Assembly (NCBI GenBank): GCA_934090735.1
Contig: CAKOJR010000002.1
Span: 1-64,000, forward strand
DNA length: 64,000 bases
Origin: an uncultured Bacilli bacterium
GTDB taxonomy: Bacteria > Bacillota_I > Bacilli_A > RF39 > UBA660
Direction: 5' to 3'
Under the pieces are notes generated by a model. The model had not been told where the DNA came from. It saw only the letters and a program-made list of their open reading frames with translations, and searched no databases. How positions within the stretch are numbered: position 1 is the first letter of the stretch; each line of letters begins with the position of its first letter. Below are positions 43,412 to 52,392 of this stretch, piece after piece. The position numbers were made by a program, and so were the translations under genes.

Positions 43412-45157
43412 TTAATCTCTTACTTTAATATGTAGTTCTCTTAATTGTTTTTCTTCTAGTTCAATTGGTCCACCCATTAGTAAGTCAACACCAGATACGT
43501 TTGGTGGGAAGATTTGAACTTCTCTTAAGTTTTCTTCACCAGTTAGAAGCATTATAATACGGTCGATTCCAGGAGCCATACCTGCATGAGGAGGAGCACC
43601 AAATTGGAACGCTGTATATAGTGATCTAAATTTATTTTTAATAACTTCTTCATCATATCCAGCAATTTCAAAAGCTTTTTTCATGATTTCAATATCATGA
43701 TTACGAACTGCACCAGAGCTCATTTCATATCCGTTACATACGAAGTCATACTGAATAGCAGTTATATTTAGTGGATCTTCATTATTTAATGCTTCAAGTC
43801 CACCTTTTGGCATACTAAATGGATTGTGTCCAAAATCAATTGCACCTGTTTCTTCATTTTCTTCATACATTGGGAAGTCATTTATGATGCAGAACTCAAA
43901 TTTATCTTTATTTATTAAGTTTAATTCTTCACCTAGATGAGTTCTAAGGATACCGGTTAATTTAGGACACTTTTTAGGTTCATCGGCTAAAATAAACAAG
44001 GCATCTCCAGCTTTTAATTCATATTCATCTTTTAATTCAGTACGGATTTCATCAGTCATGAATTTATCTAGTGATGATTTAAATGTGCCATCCTCAGCTA
44101 CTTTTATAGTTGCTAGACCACTAGCACCTTTACCTTTAATGAACTCTTCCACTTGTTTATACCAAGAGTTTGATTTATCCATATTTTCAGTTTTAATTAC
44201 TCTAATCATTTTGCCGTTAAATGGAGCAAAGTCCATTTTACTTAAAATACTAGTTGCATCTTTAATGATTAATGGATTTCTTAAATCTGGTTTATCAGAG
44301 CCATAATTTAACATGGCATCTTTATAAGCAATTCTCCTAAATGGATATGGAGATACTTCTTTACCACCAAATGTTTTAAAGACATTATAGAATACTTTTT
44401 CACCTACTGCATATACGTCTTCTTCGGTAGCAAAACTCATTTCTAAGTCTAATTGGTAGAATTCTAAAGTTCTATCTGCACGGCAATCTTCATCTCTAAA
44501 ACATGGAGCAATTTGAAAGTATTTGTTAAAACCACTAACCATAAGAAGTTGTTTATAAATTTGTGGTGCTTGAGGAAGAGCATAGAACTTTCCTTTATAA
44601 TTACGTGATGGAATAACAAAGTCTCTTGCTCCTTCTGGACTACTTGTAGTAATAATTGGTGTTGCTATTTCAGTAAAGCCCATTTCTTTCATTAGTGAGC
44701 GAATATAGTCAATTACTTTAGATCTAAATAAAACTGTATTATGATGTTTTTCGTTTCTTAAGTCTAAGTATCTATATTTTAGTCTTGTTTCCTCACTAGC
44801 ATTTTCTGGGTGATTGATTTCAAACGGAAGATTGCTTGCACATTTTCCTAAGATTTCAAATGATGTAAGCTCAAGCTCAATATCACCTGTTTTCATGTTA
44901 GGATTAATCATTTCTTTTGTTCTTTTAGCAATTTTACCAGATAGTGTGATAGTGCTTTCCCTAGTTACTCCATTGAATTTTTCAGGATTATTACAGATAA
45001 CTTGAACCGTACCAGTTTCATCTCTGATAAGTAGGAACATAAGGTTTGTTCCTAAATTTCTTATTTGTTCTATCCAACCAGCAATACGAATTTCTTTTCC
45101 TTCTAGCTCGCTAGATAATTCACCTATATATAGGTCTCTATAAATGTTTCCTTTCAT
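43412..45157 (-). CDS. aspS: Aspartyl-tRNA synthetase
   Basis: 581 residues, normal for bacterial AspRS. Anticodon-binding OB-fold at the start (IRIAGWIEQIRNLG), class II motif 1-2 region (LPQAPQIYKQLLM, FRDEDCRADR), a GAD insertion domain (about 280-420), and motif 3 in GMAPGIDRIIMLL. A T-box riboswitch precedes it, so transcription rises when tRNA-Asp is uncharged. Confidence 0.96.
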   Translation of the reverse strand: MKGNIYRDLYIGELSSELEGKEIRIAGWIEQIRNLGTNLMFLLIRDETGTVQVICNNPEKFNGVTRESTITLSGKIAKRTKEMINPNMKTGDIELELTSFEILGKCASNLPFEINHPENASEETRLKYRYLDLRNEKHHNTVLFRSKVIDYIRSLMKEMGFTEIATPIITTSSPEGARDFVIPSRNYKGKFYALPQAPQIYKQLLMVSGFNKYFQIAPCFRDEDCRADRTLEFYQLDLEMSFATEEDVYAVGEKVFYNVFKTFGGKEVSPYPFRRIAYKDAMLNYGSDKPDLRNPLIIKDATSILSKMDFAPFNGKMIRVIKTENMDKSNSWYKQVEEFIKGKGASGLATIKVAEDGTFKSSLDKFMTDEIRTELKDEYELKAGDALFILADEPKKCPKLTGILRTHLGEELNLINKDKFEFCIINDFPMYEENEETGAIDFGHNPFSMPKGGLEALNNEDPLNITAIQYDFVCNGYEMSSGAVRNHDIEIMKKAFEIAGYDEEVIKNKFRSLYTAFQFGAPPHAGMAPGIDRIIMLLTGEENLREVQIFPPNVSGVDLLMGGPIELEEKQLRELHIKVRD

Positions 45158-45174
45158 ATTTATTCCTTCTTTCT

Positions 45175-45402
45175 ATAAAAAAACAGTGAACATCCTTACA
45201 AAGGACGAATCACTGTTAATCCGCGGTACCACCTTAATTACTTAATAGTCTCTCTTTAAGGATAACGGTCTATAGCCGGCTTAGTCTACTTAATTCTTTA
45301 AGCACTCATGGTGTCTAAAAGGTTAGCTCTATATTAACTTCCACCATATGTTAACTCTCTATAATATTACTAATCTTCCTTTTCCAATCAACGTTTATAC
45401 AT
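45175..45402 (-). promoter_or_regulatory. T-box riboswitch of aspS
   Basis: The minus-strand leader contains the T-box consensus AAGGTGGTACCGCGG (45221-45235). It is followed by a terminator hairpin with 8-bp arms (45210-45217 and 45182-45189) and a U-run. T-box leaders bind tRNA through a specifier codon and an anti-terminator. A GAC (Asp) followed by A at 45313-45315 is a plausible specifier. The leader fills the gap between aspS and the pseudogene. Confidence 0.88.
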
Positions 45403-45405
45403 ATA

Positions 45406-45434
45406 TTTATAATACTTTTTTTATTTAAAATCAA
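45406..45434 (-). promoter_or_regulatory. Promoter of the aspS T-box leader
   Basis: Minus-strand TTGATT (45429-45434), 17-base spacer, TATAAA (45406-45411). Confidence 0.7.
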
Positions 45435-45448
45435 GTGTTTTTAGTTAT

Positions 45449-46530
45449 TTAGTCAATTTTGTATGGGTCTTCTGAGGTGCCAGTTCCAGAAACTGATACG
45501 GATGGTGCTAAACTAATTGATGGTCTAATTACGTAGCTACCACCTACTCCACCATTTCCTAAAAGGCCTGAACTAATAGCCCAAATGAAAGCTGAACTGC
45601 CATTATAGTTAGTTGGTTTCATAGTCGTCTTCTTTACTTGCAATTAGAGCTTCTGTACTGTTTTTACTCGAGGTAATTCTTTTTGTTGTGTAGCTTGATG
45701 ATGTGGCACTAACTACATAATATATTGTTGTTAAATTGGTTGTTGTTTTCTTTGAGCCAGCTGTACTTGAGCTATTGTTAGCTGGAGATGAACTAACTAA
45801 ATACTTACCAACTAAACCAGAATATGAGTTTGCATAGGTGGCTGTTGTTACTCCAGTTCCTAGTAGATTAAAATTAATATCATTTGCTTCCTTTCCTGGT
45901 GTTGATAGTGGTGTTTTTACTTCGTTGTTTGCAAGAATAACATCTTTAAATATAGGAGCAATATCTGCACTTGCTTCTGCAACAACTTTTCCTTTATATT
46001 TTTTACTAGTTCCTTGTTCTTTGGTCATGCTTTCGTCAAACCATAATCTTAAATCATAAGTTTTTGATGATTTAGCTGAGAGATTATCTGTTAAAAGTGC
46101 GTAGGTATTTCCATTATTTTGGGATTCCATTATTTTACCAGAAGATATGATTATTGCTGAAGTTGGAGTTACTCCATTTTTTATAATTACACCTTTAATT
46201 AAAGATGCAGGTATTTCACTTGTGTTTAGCGTTTCAACGCCTATGTTAAGTGTTAAATACTGATTACAGTTATTAGTTATTTTAAATGTATAATGATTTC
46301 TTTGCAGTCCTTCTTTATCCGGAACTAGATAATTATTTGCTAGATTTAAGGCATTAGTAACGTCCCCCGAAGGTTATACTAAAGCAATCGGCTGCACTTA
46401 AATTATTGCTACTACTTTGTCTTGTAAAATTTTGTAATAGGGCAAATTATGTGCCAATTAGAACAACGATTATAAGCATTAAGTATAATGAAGCAAGTTG
46501 TTTTTTATATTGCTTAAGCTGTTGCTGCAT
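45449..46530 (-). pseudogene. Decayed paralogue of the 25152 secreted-protein gene
   Basis: From the ATG at 46530, with ribosome site AGGGGA, the reading MQQQLKQYKKQ... follows the start of the 25152 protein. It is broken by an in-frame TAA near 46449 and by a one-base frameshift in a run of five G near 46375. A second open stretch (about 46370-45609) matches the paralogue's middle, including the shared STPGKE, YVVSATSSS and EDDY phrases. It then stops, and the C-terminal piece (45449-45640, ending RPSISL...GTGTSEDPYKID) is in another frame. Compared with the intact copy about 200-250 codons are missing at that junction. At least three lesions make it a pseudogene. Confidence 0.85.
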
Positions 46531-46624
46531 TGCAATCCCCTATCTTTCTATATAAAGAATTGCAAAATAACGGCACTATTATGTCAAGTTAATAAGCTAT
46601 TTTATTTTATCTATTTAAAGTTAA

Positions 46625-47944
46625 TTATTTAAGACTTTCCTTGATATTTAGAATCGCTTCTTTACGGTAATTATCAAGGATTTGATGAGCTACTTCTATA
46701 GCAATTTCTCTTTGTGTTTTTTTTGTTGTATCAAAAACATAGGCTTTGTTTTCAAACATTTTTAACGTGTTTTCTAGTGATACATTGTATTCATTAACAT
46801 TTTCTTCATTTAGGAAGTTTCTTTTTTCTAGAGAAAGGTTTGCTGTGTAGTCTCTTTTAAGAGAGGTTATTGCATCTGTTTTTAAAGCAATTATGATGTC
46901 AATTTTTTCATTTACTAATGGGATATATGTATTTAGATAATTTTGATATTCAGCTTCTTCCATCCCACCTTTAAGATACAATCTATTTACCCAAATGATA
47001 CGATCGAAAAGTGATCTATCAATTAGAACTATATCTAAATCTTTTTGCATTTCTTCTTCTAAATCTTTTAATACATATTTTGGTATTTCAGTATTTACTA
47101 CGTTTTTATATTCGTTTTTTAGTTTAGGATAAATTTGTTCTTTATATTTTTTAGAGGTGGTAAATTCTTCTAAAATTGATGTTTTAAATTTACCTTTTTT
47201 AAAGAAGTCATATAAATTGTTTATTAAGGTTGTTTTACCTGTTCTAGGTGTTCCGGTAAATTCAATAACATACTTATTAATATTAAATAGTCTTTTTAAT
47301 TTTGCTAATTCCCATTTTTTAGCATCTAGTTTTTTTAATTCTAAGTATTCATCTTCTTTATTTTTGAAGATTGTATTTTTTAAAAATTCGTCTTCTTTAT
47401 TATTAAAAATTTCATCAATTAGAGATTTTAATCTTTTAAAGTATTCTTTTTCTTCATCTTCGTTTAGAATAAGACTTTGATATAAGCTTTCAAAATACCA
47501 TTTTTGTTCTTCAAAACCTTGATTAAATGCTGAAAAGTCTTTCTTACCTAATTTATTAAAATATATTAGCATGTCTTCTAAATTGCTTATTTTATCTGCG
47601 ATGACGATAGACTTGTGTCTTATGTCTAAATATTTAACTTCATTTACTGTTATAGTTTTTCTTTCTTTCCAAGATAAAGATTTATCTATTTCGGTATCAC
47701 CTATAATTAAAGATAAAATATCTTCATTAAAGTTATTTAAAATATCTTCTTTAGTTGTTTTAGTGTCCTCAAGTGTGTCATGAAGAAAACCAGCTGCAAT
47801 AACATTATCGTCAAATCCATATAATTTTAAAATACTTGCTACGTCAAAAAGGTGCACTATCATAGGTTTATCTTTTTCGGTTTTTCTAACTTGACCATCG
47901 TGGGCTTTAATTGCAAATTCTTTTGCTTTATCTACTACATTCAT
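46625..47944 (-). CDS. Fusion of an HD-type nucleotide hydrolase and a P-loop nucleotide kinase
   Basis: 439 residues from the ATG at 47944. The frame is open to 47980, but GGTGAT and a TATAAT lie in that part. The N-terminal domain (about 1-170) has the RelA/SpoT-MESH1-like HD pattern: AHDGQVRK, PMIVHLFDV and GFLHDTLEDT. No (p)ppGpp synthetase domain follows. Instead, after a charged linker, there is a P-loop kinase domain (about 225-439): FTGTPRTGKTT, VLIDRSLFDRIIW (DRS motif) and a LID-like KRDYTANLSLEKR, resembling thymidylate or deoxynucleoside kinases. It may both hydrolyse and phosphorylate nucleotides; the substrates are unknown. Confidence 0.8.
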   Translation of the reverse strand: MNVVDKAKEFAIKAHDGQVRKTEKDKPMIVHLFDVASILKLYGFDDNVIAAGFLHDTLEDTKTTKEDILNNFNEDILSLIIGDTEIDKSLSWKERKTITVNEVKYLDIRHKSIVIADKISNLEDMLIYFNKLGKKDFSAFNQGFEEQKWYFESLYQSLILNEDEEKEYFKRLKSLIDEIFNNKEDEFLKNTIFKNKEDEYLELKKLDAKKWELAKLKRLFNINKYVIEFTGTPRTGKTTLINNLYDFFKKGKFKTSILEEFTTSKKYKEQIYPKLKNEYKNVVNTEIPKYVLKDLEEEMQKDLDIVLIDRSLFDRIIWVNRLYLKGGMEEAEYQNYLNTYIPLVNEKIDIIIALKTDAITSLKRDYTANLSLEKRNFLNEENVNEYNVSLENTLKMFENKAYVFDTTKKTQREIAIEVAHQILDNYRKEAILNIKESLK

Positions 47945-47981
47945 TTTATCACCAATCTTATTATATAAAATATTAGGCAAA

Positions 47982-48182
47982 TTAAAAAGACCTTGTTGGT
48001 CTTTTTAGAAGTATGTCTTTTACTAGGTATAATCCTAGAAATAGTATAAGCGTTTCGATGTGAGTTAGGCAGTATATTAGATAATCTATGATATTTTTAT
48101 CTATTGTTAGTAAGTTTAAATTTATTATCCAAAAGACTAAGGAATAGCTTGTTAGGATAATACCTATAAATATTTTTATCAT
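47982..48182 (-). CDS. Small two-helix membrane protein
   Basis: 66 residues with two hydrophobic segments (about 3-25 and 37-58) and a basic C-terminus. The ribosome site is weak. No family recognised. Support for its reality is the compact fit between gapA and a terminator that spans its stop codon. It could still be a chance frame. Confidence 0.5.
   Translation of the reverse strand: MIKIFIGIILTSYSLVFWIINLNLLTIDKNIIDYLIYCLTHIETLILFLGLYLVKDILLKRPTRSF
47984..48006 (-). terminator. Terminator after the 47982 gene
   Basis: Perfect 9-bp inverted repeat (47984-47992 and 47998-48006) with a short U-run on the minus strand. Confidence 0.75.
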
Positions 48183-48201
48183 ACTTAATTATATGTTTAA
48201 T

Positions 48202-49203
48202 TTATTTTTTTAGTAATTTAATCATTGTTCTAAGCATTTGGCAAGTGTAACCTAATTCATTATCATACCAAGCAATGACTTTTACTAAGTGTTTATTAGA
48301 GTCTAAAACTTTAGTGGCTGATCCATCTACTAGAGAACCGCATCTATTACCAATAACATCACTTGATACTACTGGGTCATCTGTATATTTTAATACAACA
48401 TTTGTGTTAGACTTAAATGCATTATTAATCATTTCTTTAGTTACTTCTATTTTTAAATTAAGAGTTAGATCAACGCATGAACCGTCTACTACTGGAACTC
48501 TAAAAGCTAAGCCATCAAGTTTCCCATCTAAATTAGGTAATACTTTACCTACAGCAGAAGCTGCTCCAGTTGATGTTGGAATAATATTGTTTACTGCGGC
48601 TCTTCCTCTTCTACTCGTAATACCCTTCTTGTGAGAACCATCTAAAATATTTTGGTCATTTGTTAGAGCATGAATTGTTGACATAAAGCCTGATTCAATG
48701 CCAAAGTAATGATCAATTACTCTTAATACTGGAGTTAAACAGTTTGTTGTACATGATGCAGCTGAGATTATTTCCTCATCACCAGTAAGTTCGTTATCAT
48801 TTACACCAAAGACGATTGTTTTCATATCTCCTTTACCAGGTGCTGAAATTACAACGTGTTTTGCTCCTGCTTTAATGTGTTTATATGCTCCTTCATATTT
48901 AGTAAATGCTCCTGTACATTCTAGGACACAGTCTACATCCAATTCTTTCCAAGGACACTCTTCGGGGTCATCAAATTGGTATGTTCTAATTAGTTCATCT
49001 TCAAAGATAATACCTTCATCTGTAAAAGATACTGATGATTCTTCAAATCCTCCTTGTGCTGAGTCATATTTAAGAAGATAAGCCATCTCTTCACTTGATC
49101 CTCTTCCATTGATTGCAACTACTTTATATTCTTTACTTCCAATAAGTTCTCTAAATGCTAAACGGCCAATACGACCAAAGCCATTAATTACTATTTTTTT
49201 CAT
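48202..49203 (-). CDS. gapA: Glyceraldehyde-3-phosphate dehydrogenase, type I
   Basis: 333 residues from the ATG at 49203, chosen because AAAGGG stands just before it; the longer frame to 49257 would run into the neighbouring gene. NAD-binding start INGFGRIGRLA, catalytic cysteine in SAASCTTNCLTPV, and the C-terminal AWYDNELGYT. The glycolytic enzyme normally shows SNASCTTN, so the Asn-to-Ala change is a small variation. No other glycolysis gene is nearby; it follows the NPKTG surface-protein gene by 13 bases. Confidence 0.95.
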   Translation of the reverse strand: MKKIVINGFGRIGRLAFRELIGSKEYKVVAINGRGSSEEMAYLLKYDSAQGGFEESSVSFTDEGIIFEDELIRTYQFDDPEECPWKELDVDCVLECTGAFTKYEGAYKHIKAGAKHVVISAPGKGDMKTIVFGVNDNELTGDEEIISAASCTTNCLTPVLRVIDHYFGIESGFMSTIHALTNDQNILDGSHKKGITSRRGRAAVNNIIPTSTGAASAVGKVLPNLDGKLDGLAFRVPVVDGSCVDLTLNLKIEVTKEMINNAFKSNTNVVLKYTDDPVVSSDVIGNRCGSLVDGSATKVLDSNKHLVKVIAWYDNELGYTCQMLRTMIKLLKK

Positions 49204-49216
49204 ATTATATCCCTTT

Positions 49217-50230
49217 CTATATCTTTTTAAATATTTGTTTTTTTCTTGTGATAGCAAGCATTATAACACCTACTATAAGTGAAGTTCCTAAAACTAAGTA
49301 GTTATCTTTAATTCCAGTTTTAGGGTTTGTTTCTTCATTACCTGTACTTTTAGTTTGTTCAGTTGTACTGTCTGATATGCTAGTATCTTTTGAGTCTGCT
49401 TCTTTATCATCTTTGGTATCGGATGGTTCTTTATTTGGCACGTCTATATCCGGTGTGTCAGAGATTTTATCTGCAAAGCCAATAAGTTTAGAAAAGTCGG
49501 CATTTGGGTTAATAGTTAATTCACCTATTATATAAAATTCGTCTTCTTTTTGAGTAAGACCAGGAATTTTACTTAAATCGTTACTATAACCATATGAGTA
49601 AGAATTAATCATACCTTCTTGATCATCTTTTAGCACTTGTTTATTAAATGAATCAGCATATTGTTTTTTTGCTAAATCAAGAGAGTATTGGCCAAATTCG
49701 CTTTCTTTAATAACTTGTACTCCTTCATCTGCTGTAGTTTCTTGATCATCTGGAACCACTATAAATGATGGTTTTGATGTTCCTGTGCCAGTTGAAGAGC
49801 CTAAAACAAATTGTAAAATGCTAAACCCATAATAGATCATTGAATCTTCTAATTCGATTTTATTTATCTGTGATATGATGCCATACTCTATCATTCCCAA
49901 GGATAAACCTATGTCAGCATTTTTGTACTCTTCATATGTCATTCCTTTATAAAATCTTCCGGATGTAATAAATGTAATAGTGTTATCATCATTTATTTTG
50001 TAATATGATTTTAATGTTTCGTCATTAACAGTAATAATCAATTGTTTATTTGTTCTGTCTAAAGTGATTATAATATCTCCGGAGTCTTGCTCTTCACTAT
50101 TATTTTTTAAACTTTCCATAAGACTTTTTATTCCCTGTTCTAATACGTCATCTGTAAGCGTTATTTCAGCATTTACAATTACTGGAAATAGTGCTAAAAC
50201 TACTAATACTATTTTTACAATATTTTTCAT
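49217..50230 (-). CDS. Sortase-anchored surface protein with NPKTG signal
   Basis: 337 residues. Signal peptide (1-21, ending VNA), an unassigned extracellular region (about 22-255), a Ser/Thr/Asp/Lys-rich stalk (about 255-300) and a sorting signal: NPKTG (302-306), hydrophobic stretch, RKKQIFKKI. As with the 41761 protein, the NPxTG motif suits a class B sortase. No known domain is recognised. It sits 5 bases after the nucleoside-kinase stop and 13 before gapA, an unusual operon setting for a surface protein. Confidence 0.78.
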   Translation of the reverse strand: MKNIVKIVLVVLALFPVIVNAEITLTDDVLEQGIKSLMESLKNNSEEQDSGDIIITLDRTNKQLIITVNDETLKSYYKINDDNTITFITSGRFYKGMTYEEYKNADIGLSLGMIEYGIISQINKIELEDSMIYYGFSILQFVLGSSTGTGTSKPSFIVVPDDQETTADEGVQVIKESEFGQYSLDLAKKQYADSFNKQVLKDDQEGMINSYSYGYSNDLSKIPGLTQKEDEFYIIGELTINPNADFSKLIGFADKISDTPDIDVPNKEPSDTKDDKEADSKDTSISDSTTEQTKSTGNEETNPKTGIKDNYLVLGTSLIVGVIMLAITRKKQIFKKI

Positions 50231-50235
50231 ATTAC

Positions 50236-51702
50236 TTACCTTTCTTCAAAATAACTTCCACCAATGAATTCTCTTAAAACATTTGTGTCAGTGATATATT
50301 CACTTGGAATTGGGAAAAACATTTGAAGTTCGTTGATAAGTCTTTTGGCTTCTCTGTAAAATTTTGAGTTCATTGGAATGCTATATAAAAGTGGTTCTAT
50401 ATATACACGAAGAACTCCAAGTTCATAAATATATGCAGTATTTATGATCATGTCAGCATCTTTAGTAAATGGGAAGATATATTTTGTTTCACCATTTCTT
50501 ACGCTTTCCCATGCTTCTAAAGTTTTGGTTATGTCATAACCTCGTGTTCGGTTATCTCTTACTATTCTTCTGATAAGTCTCATATCTACCGTTGATAGAT
50601 GGTTATGTCTATCAATATTTAGCGGGATAAATGGACTTAAATATACTTTCATTTTATCTTTACTATCGATGTGACTTGTAAGAGTTTCATTTAAGCAGTG
50701 CAATCCTTCAATAAGCAAGATGTCATTTTCTTTCATAGTAATTTCTTTGCCTTTATATTCTTTAGTACCAGTTATAAAGTTAAATGTTGGAATGCTTACT
50801 GTTTTACCTGCAAGTAGGTCTGTTACCTGATTATTAAATAGTTCTAAATCAATTGCTTCTAAACATTCGAAATTGTAGGAGCCATCTTCATTTTTAGGAT
50901 TGTTTTTACGTTCTACAAAGTAGTCATCTAAACTTAAATATATTGGATTAAGTCCTAGAGCAGATAAGTATAGTGATAGCTTTCTGGTAGTAGTTGTTTT
51001 TCCACTTGATGATGGACCACCAAGTAGGATTAGTCTTTTACCTTCGTGTTTAATTACACTAGCTGCTTCACTTAAAGTACTATCCATTATAATATCGTTC
51101 TTTTTAATAAATGATTTAATTTCACTATTTGAGATTATTCTGTTTAGGTCAGCTACATATTTAATATTTTGTTTATTCATCCAAGAAGTGTACTCAGCAA
51201 AACTTTTTATAATAAGGTCTTGAGGAACATACTCTGGAACTACTTCAGTATCTTCTACTGGTATAGATAGAACTACCATATTATTTCCTAGGTAAGTTAA
51301 CCTATAGTTTTTAAGTTCTCCAGTAGTTTTTGGCATGTCACTCATAAAATAATTATAGTAACCATCTAATTCGTATAGAGTTACAGTTTTGGTATTCAAA
51401 TTTTGAATATTACCAGCTTTTTCATATAATGCTTTTTTTATATAATAGTTATAAGCATCGGTTTTTGTTACTACCTTTTTAGTTATTTTTAAATTTTTAT
51501 TTATAAGTTCATTTATATAGTTTTTTATTTTTTCGATATCTTCATCTGTTAAGGTTTTTGTTGCAATGATTTGTGAGTATAGTCCTTTATCGATACTGTG
51601 CAGGTAATTAATATCTATATATCCTAAATGTTTTATAGCAACATATAAAAGAAATTTCATACCAGATTGATATTTCTTTTGGTCAGCTCTATCTAACAAC
51701 AT
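50236..51702 (-). CDS. Nucleoside (uridine-type) kinase with ThrRS-like N-terminal domain
   Basis: 488 residues from the ATG at 51702; GAGGAG precedes it, and the GTG at 51711 overlaps that site. The N-terminal half (about 60-200) resembles the second additional domain of threonyl-tRNA synthetase, found in this kinase group. The C-terminal half is a uridine-kinase-type P-loop domain: GGPSSSGKTTT (about 223), SLDDYFVER, LLIEGLHCLN and RRIVRDNRTRGYD. It probably phosphorylates uridine or cytidine in salvage; the role of the tRNA-synthetase-like part is unknown. Confidence 0.88.
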   Translation of the reverse strand: MLLDRADQKKYQSGMKFLLYVAIKHLGYIDINYLHSIDKGLYSQIIATKTLTDEDIEKIKNYINELINKNLKITKKVVTKTDAYNYYIKKALYEKAGNIQNLNTKTVTLYELDGYYNYFMSDMPKTTGELKNYRLTYLGNNMVVLSIPVEDTEVVPEYVPQDLIIKSFAEYTSWMNKQNIKYVADLNRIISNSEIKSFIKKNDIIMDSTLSEAASVIKHEGKRLILLGGPSSSGKTTTTRKLSLYLSALGLNPIYLSLDDYFVERKNNPKNEDGSYNFECLEAIDLELFNNQVTDLLAGKTVSIPTFNFITGTKEYKGKEITMKENDILLIEGLHCLNETLTSHIDSKDKMKVYLSPFIPLNIDRHNHLSTVDMRLIRRIVRDNRTRGYDITKTLEAWESVRNGETKYIFPFTKDADMIINTAYIYELGVLRVYIEPLLYSIPMNSKFYREAKRLINELQMFFPIPSEYITDTNVLREFIGGSYFEER

Positions 51703-51819
51703 CTTTATCACTCCTCGTTATTCTATAGTTAAGTATATCAAAATTTGTCTTAAAAAAAAACTATTTTTAATGTATATTTTGCTTTTATTTTATTTAAAAT
51801 AGTATTAGGTGAAAAAATA

Positions 51820-52392
51820 ATGGTCTTAATTCCAAATATTATTGAGAAAAGTATTAGTGGTGAGAAGATTTATGATATTTATACGAAGTTACTTAGTAGT
51901 CGTATTATTTTTTTAAATGGAGAGATTGATGACAATATGGCTGGATTGATTATTTCGGAGCTTCTTTATTTAGATTCAATTAATCACGATGATATTTATA
52001 TTTATATTAGTAGTCCAGGTGGTTCGGTTACTAGTGGAATGAGTATTTTCGATACAATGAATTATGTTAAGAGTGATGTTTCAACAGTGGCTTGCGGGAT
52101 GTGTGCCAGTATGGCAGCAATTATTCTTGCTAATGGTGCTAAAGGTAAAAGGCTAATCTTGCCTAATTCTGAGGTGATGATTCATCAAGTTTTAGGTGGA
52201 ACTCAAGGGCAAGCAACTGAAATAAAGATACAAGCAGAAAGAATTCTTAATTTAAAGAAGAGGCTTAATAATATTTTAGCTAATCTTACTGGTCAAAGTA
52301 TAAAAAAAATAGATAATGATACAGAAAGAGATCATTATCTAAGTAGTGCTGAAGCACTTGAGTATGGTATTGTGGATAAGGTGCTTAACTAA
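51820..52392 (+). CDS. clpP: ClpP-type serine protease
   Basis: 190 residues. Catalytic triad: Ser97 (GMCASMAA), His122 (MIHQ) and Asp171 (ERDHYLS), the same numbers as E. coli ClpP. ISSPGGSVTSG is the oxyanion-loop motif. It forms tetradecamers with Clp ATPases and degrades unfolded or tagged proteins. AGGTGA precedes the ATG. Its end overlaps the converging gene's end by 8 bases, so no shared terminator is seen. Confidence 0.95.
   Translation: MVLIPNIIEKSISGEKIYDIYTKLLSSRIIFLNGEIDDNMAGLIISELLYLDSINHDDIYIYISSPGGSVTSGMSIFDTMNYVKSDVSTVACGMCASMAAIILANGAKGKRLILPNSEVMIHQVLGGTQGQATEIKIQAERILNLKKRLNNILANLTGQSIKKIDNDTERDHYLSSAEALEYGIVDKVLN

Noticed and set aside
49204..49257. Longer N-terminus for GAPDH
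   Set aside because: The extra 18 residues overlap the neighbouring gene and lie upstream of the AAAGGG ribosome site; GAPDH proteins begin near MKKIVINGFG.
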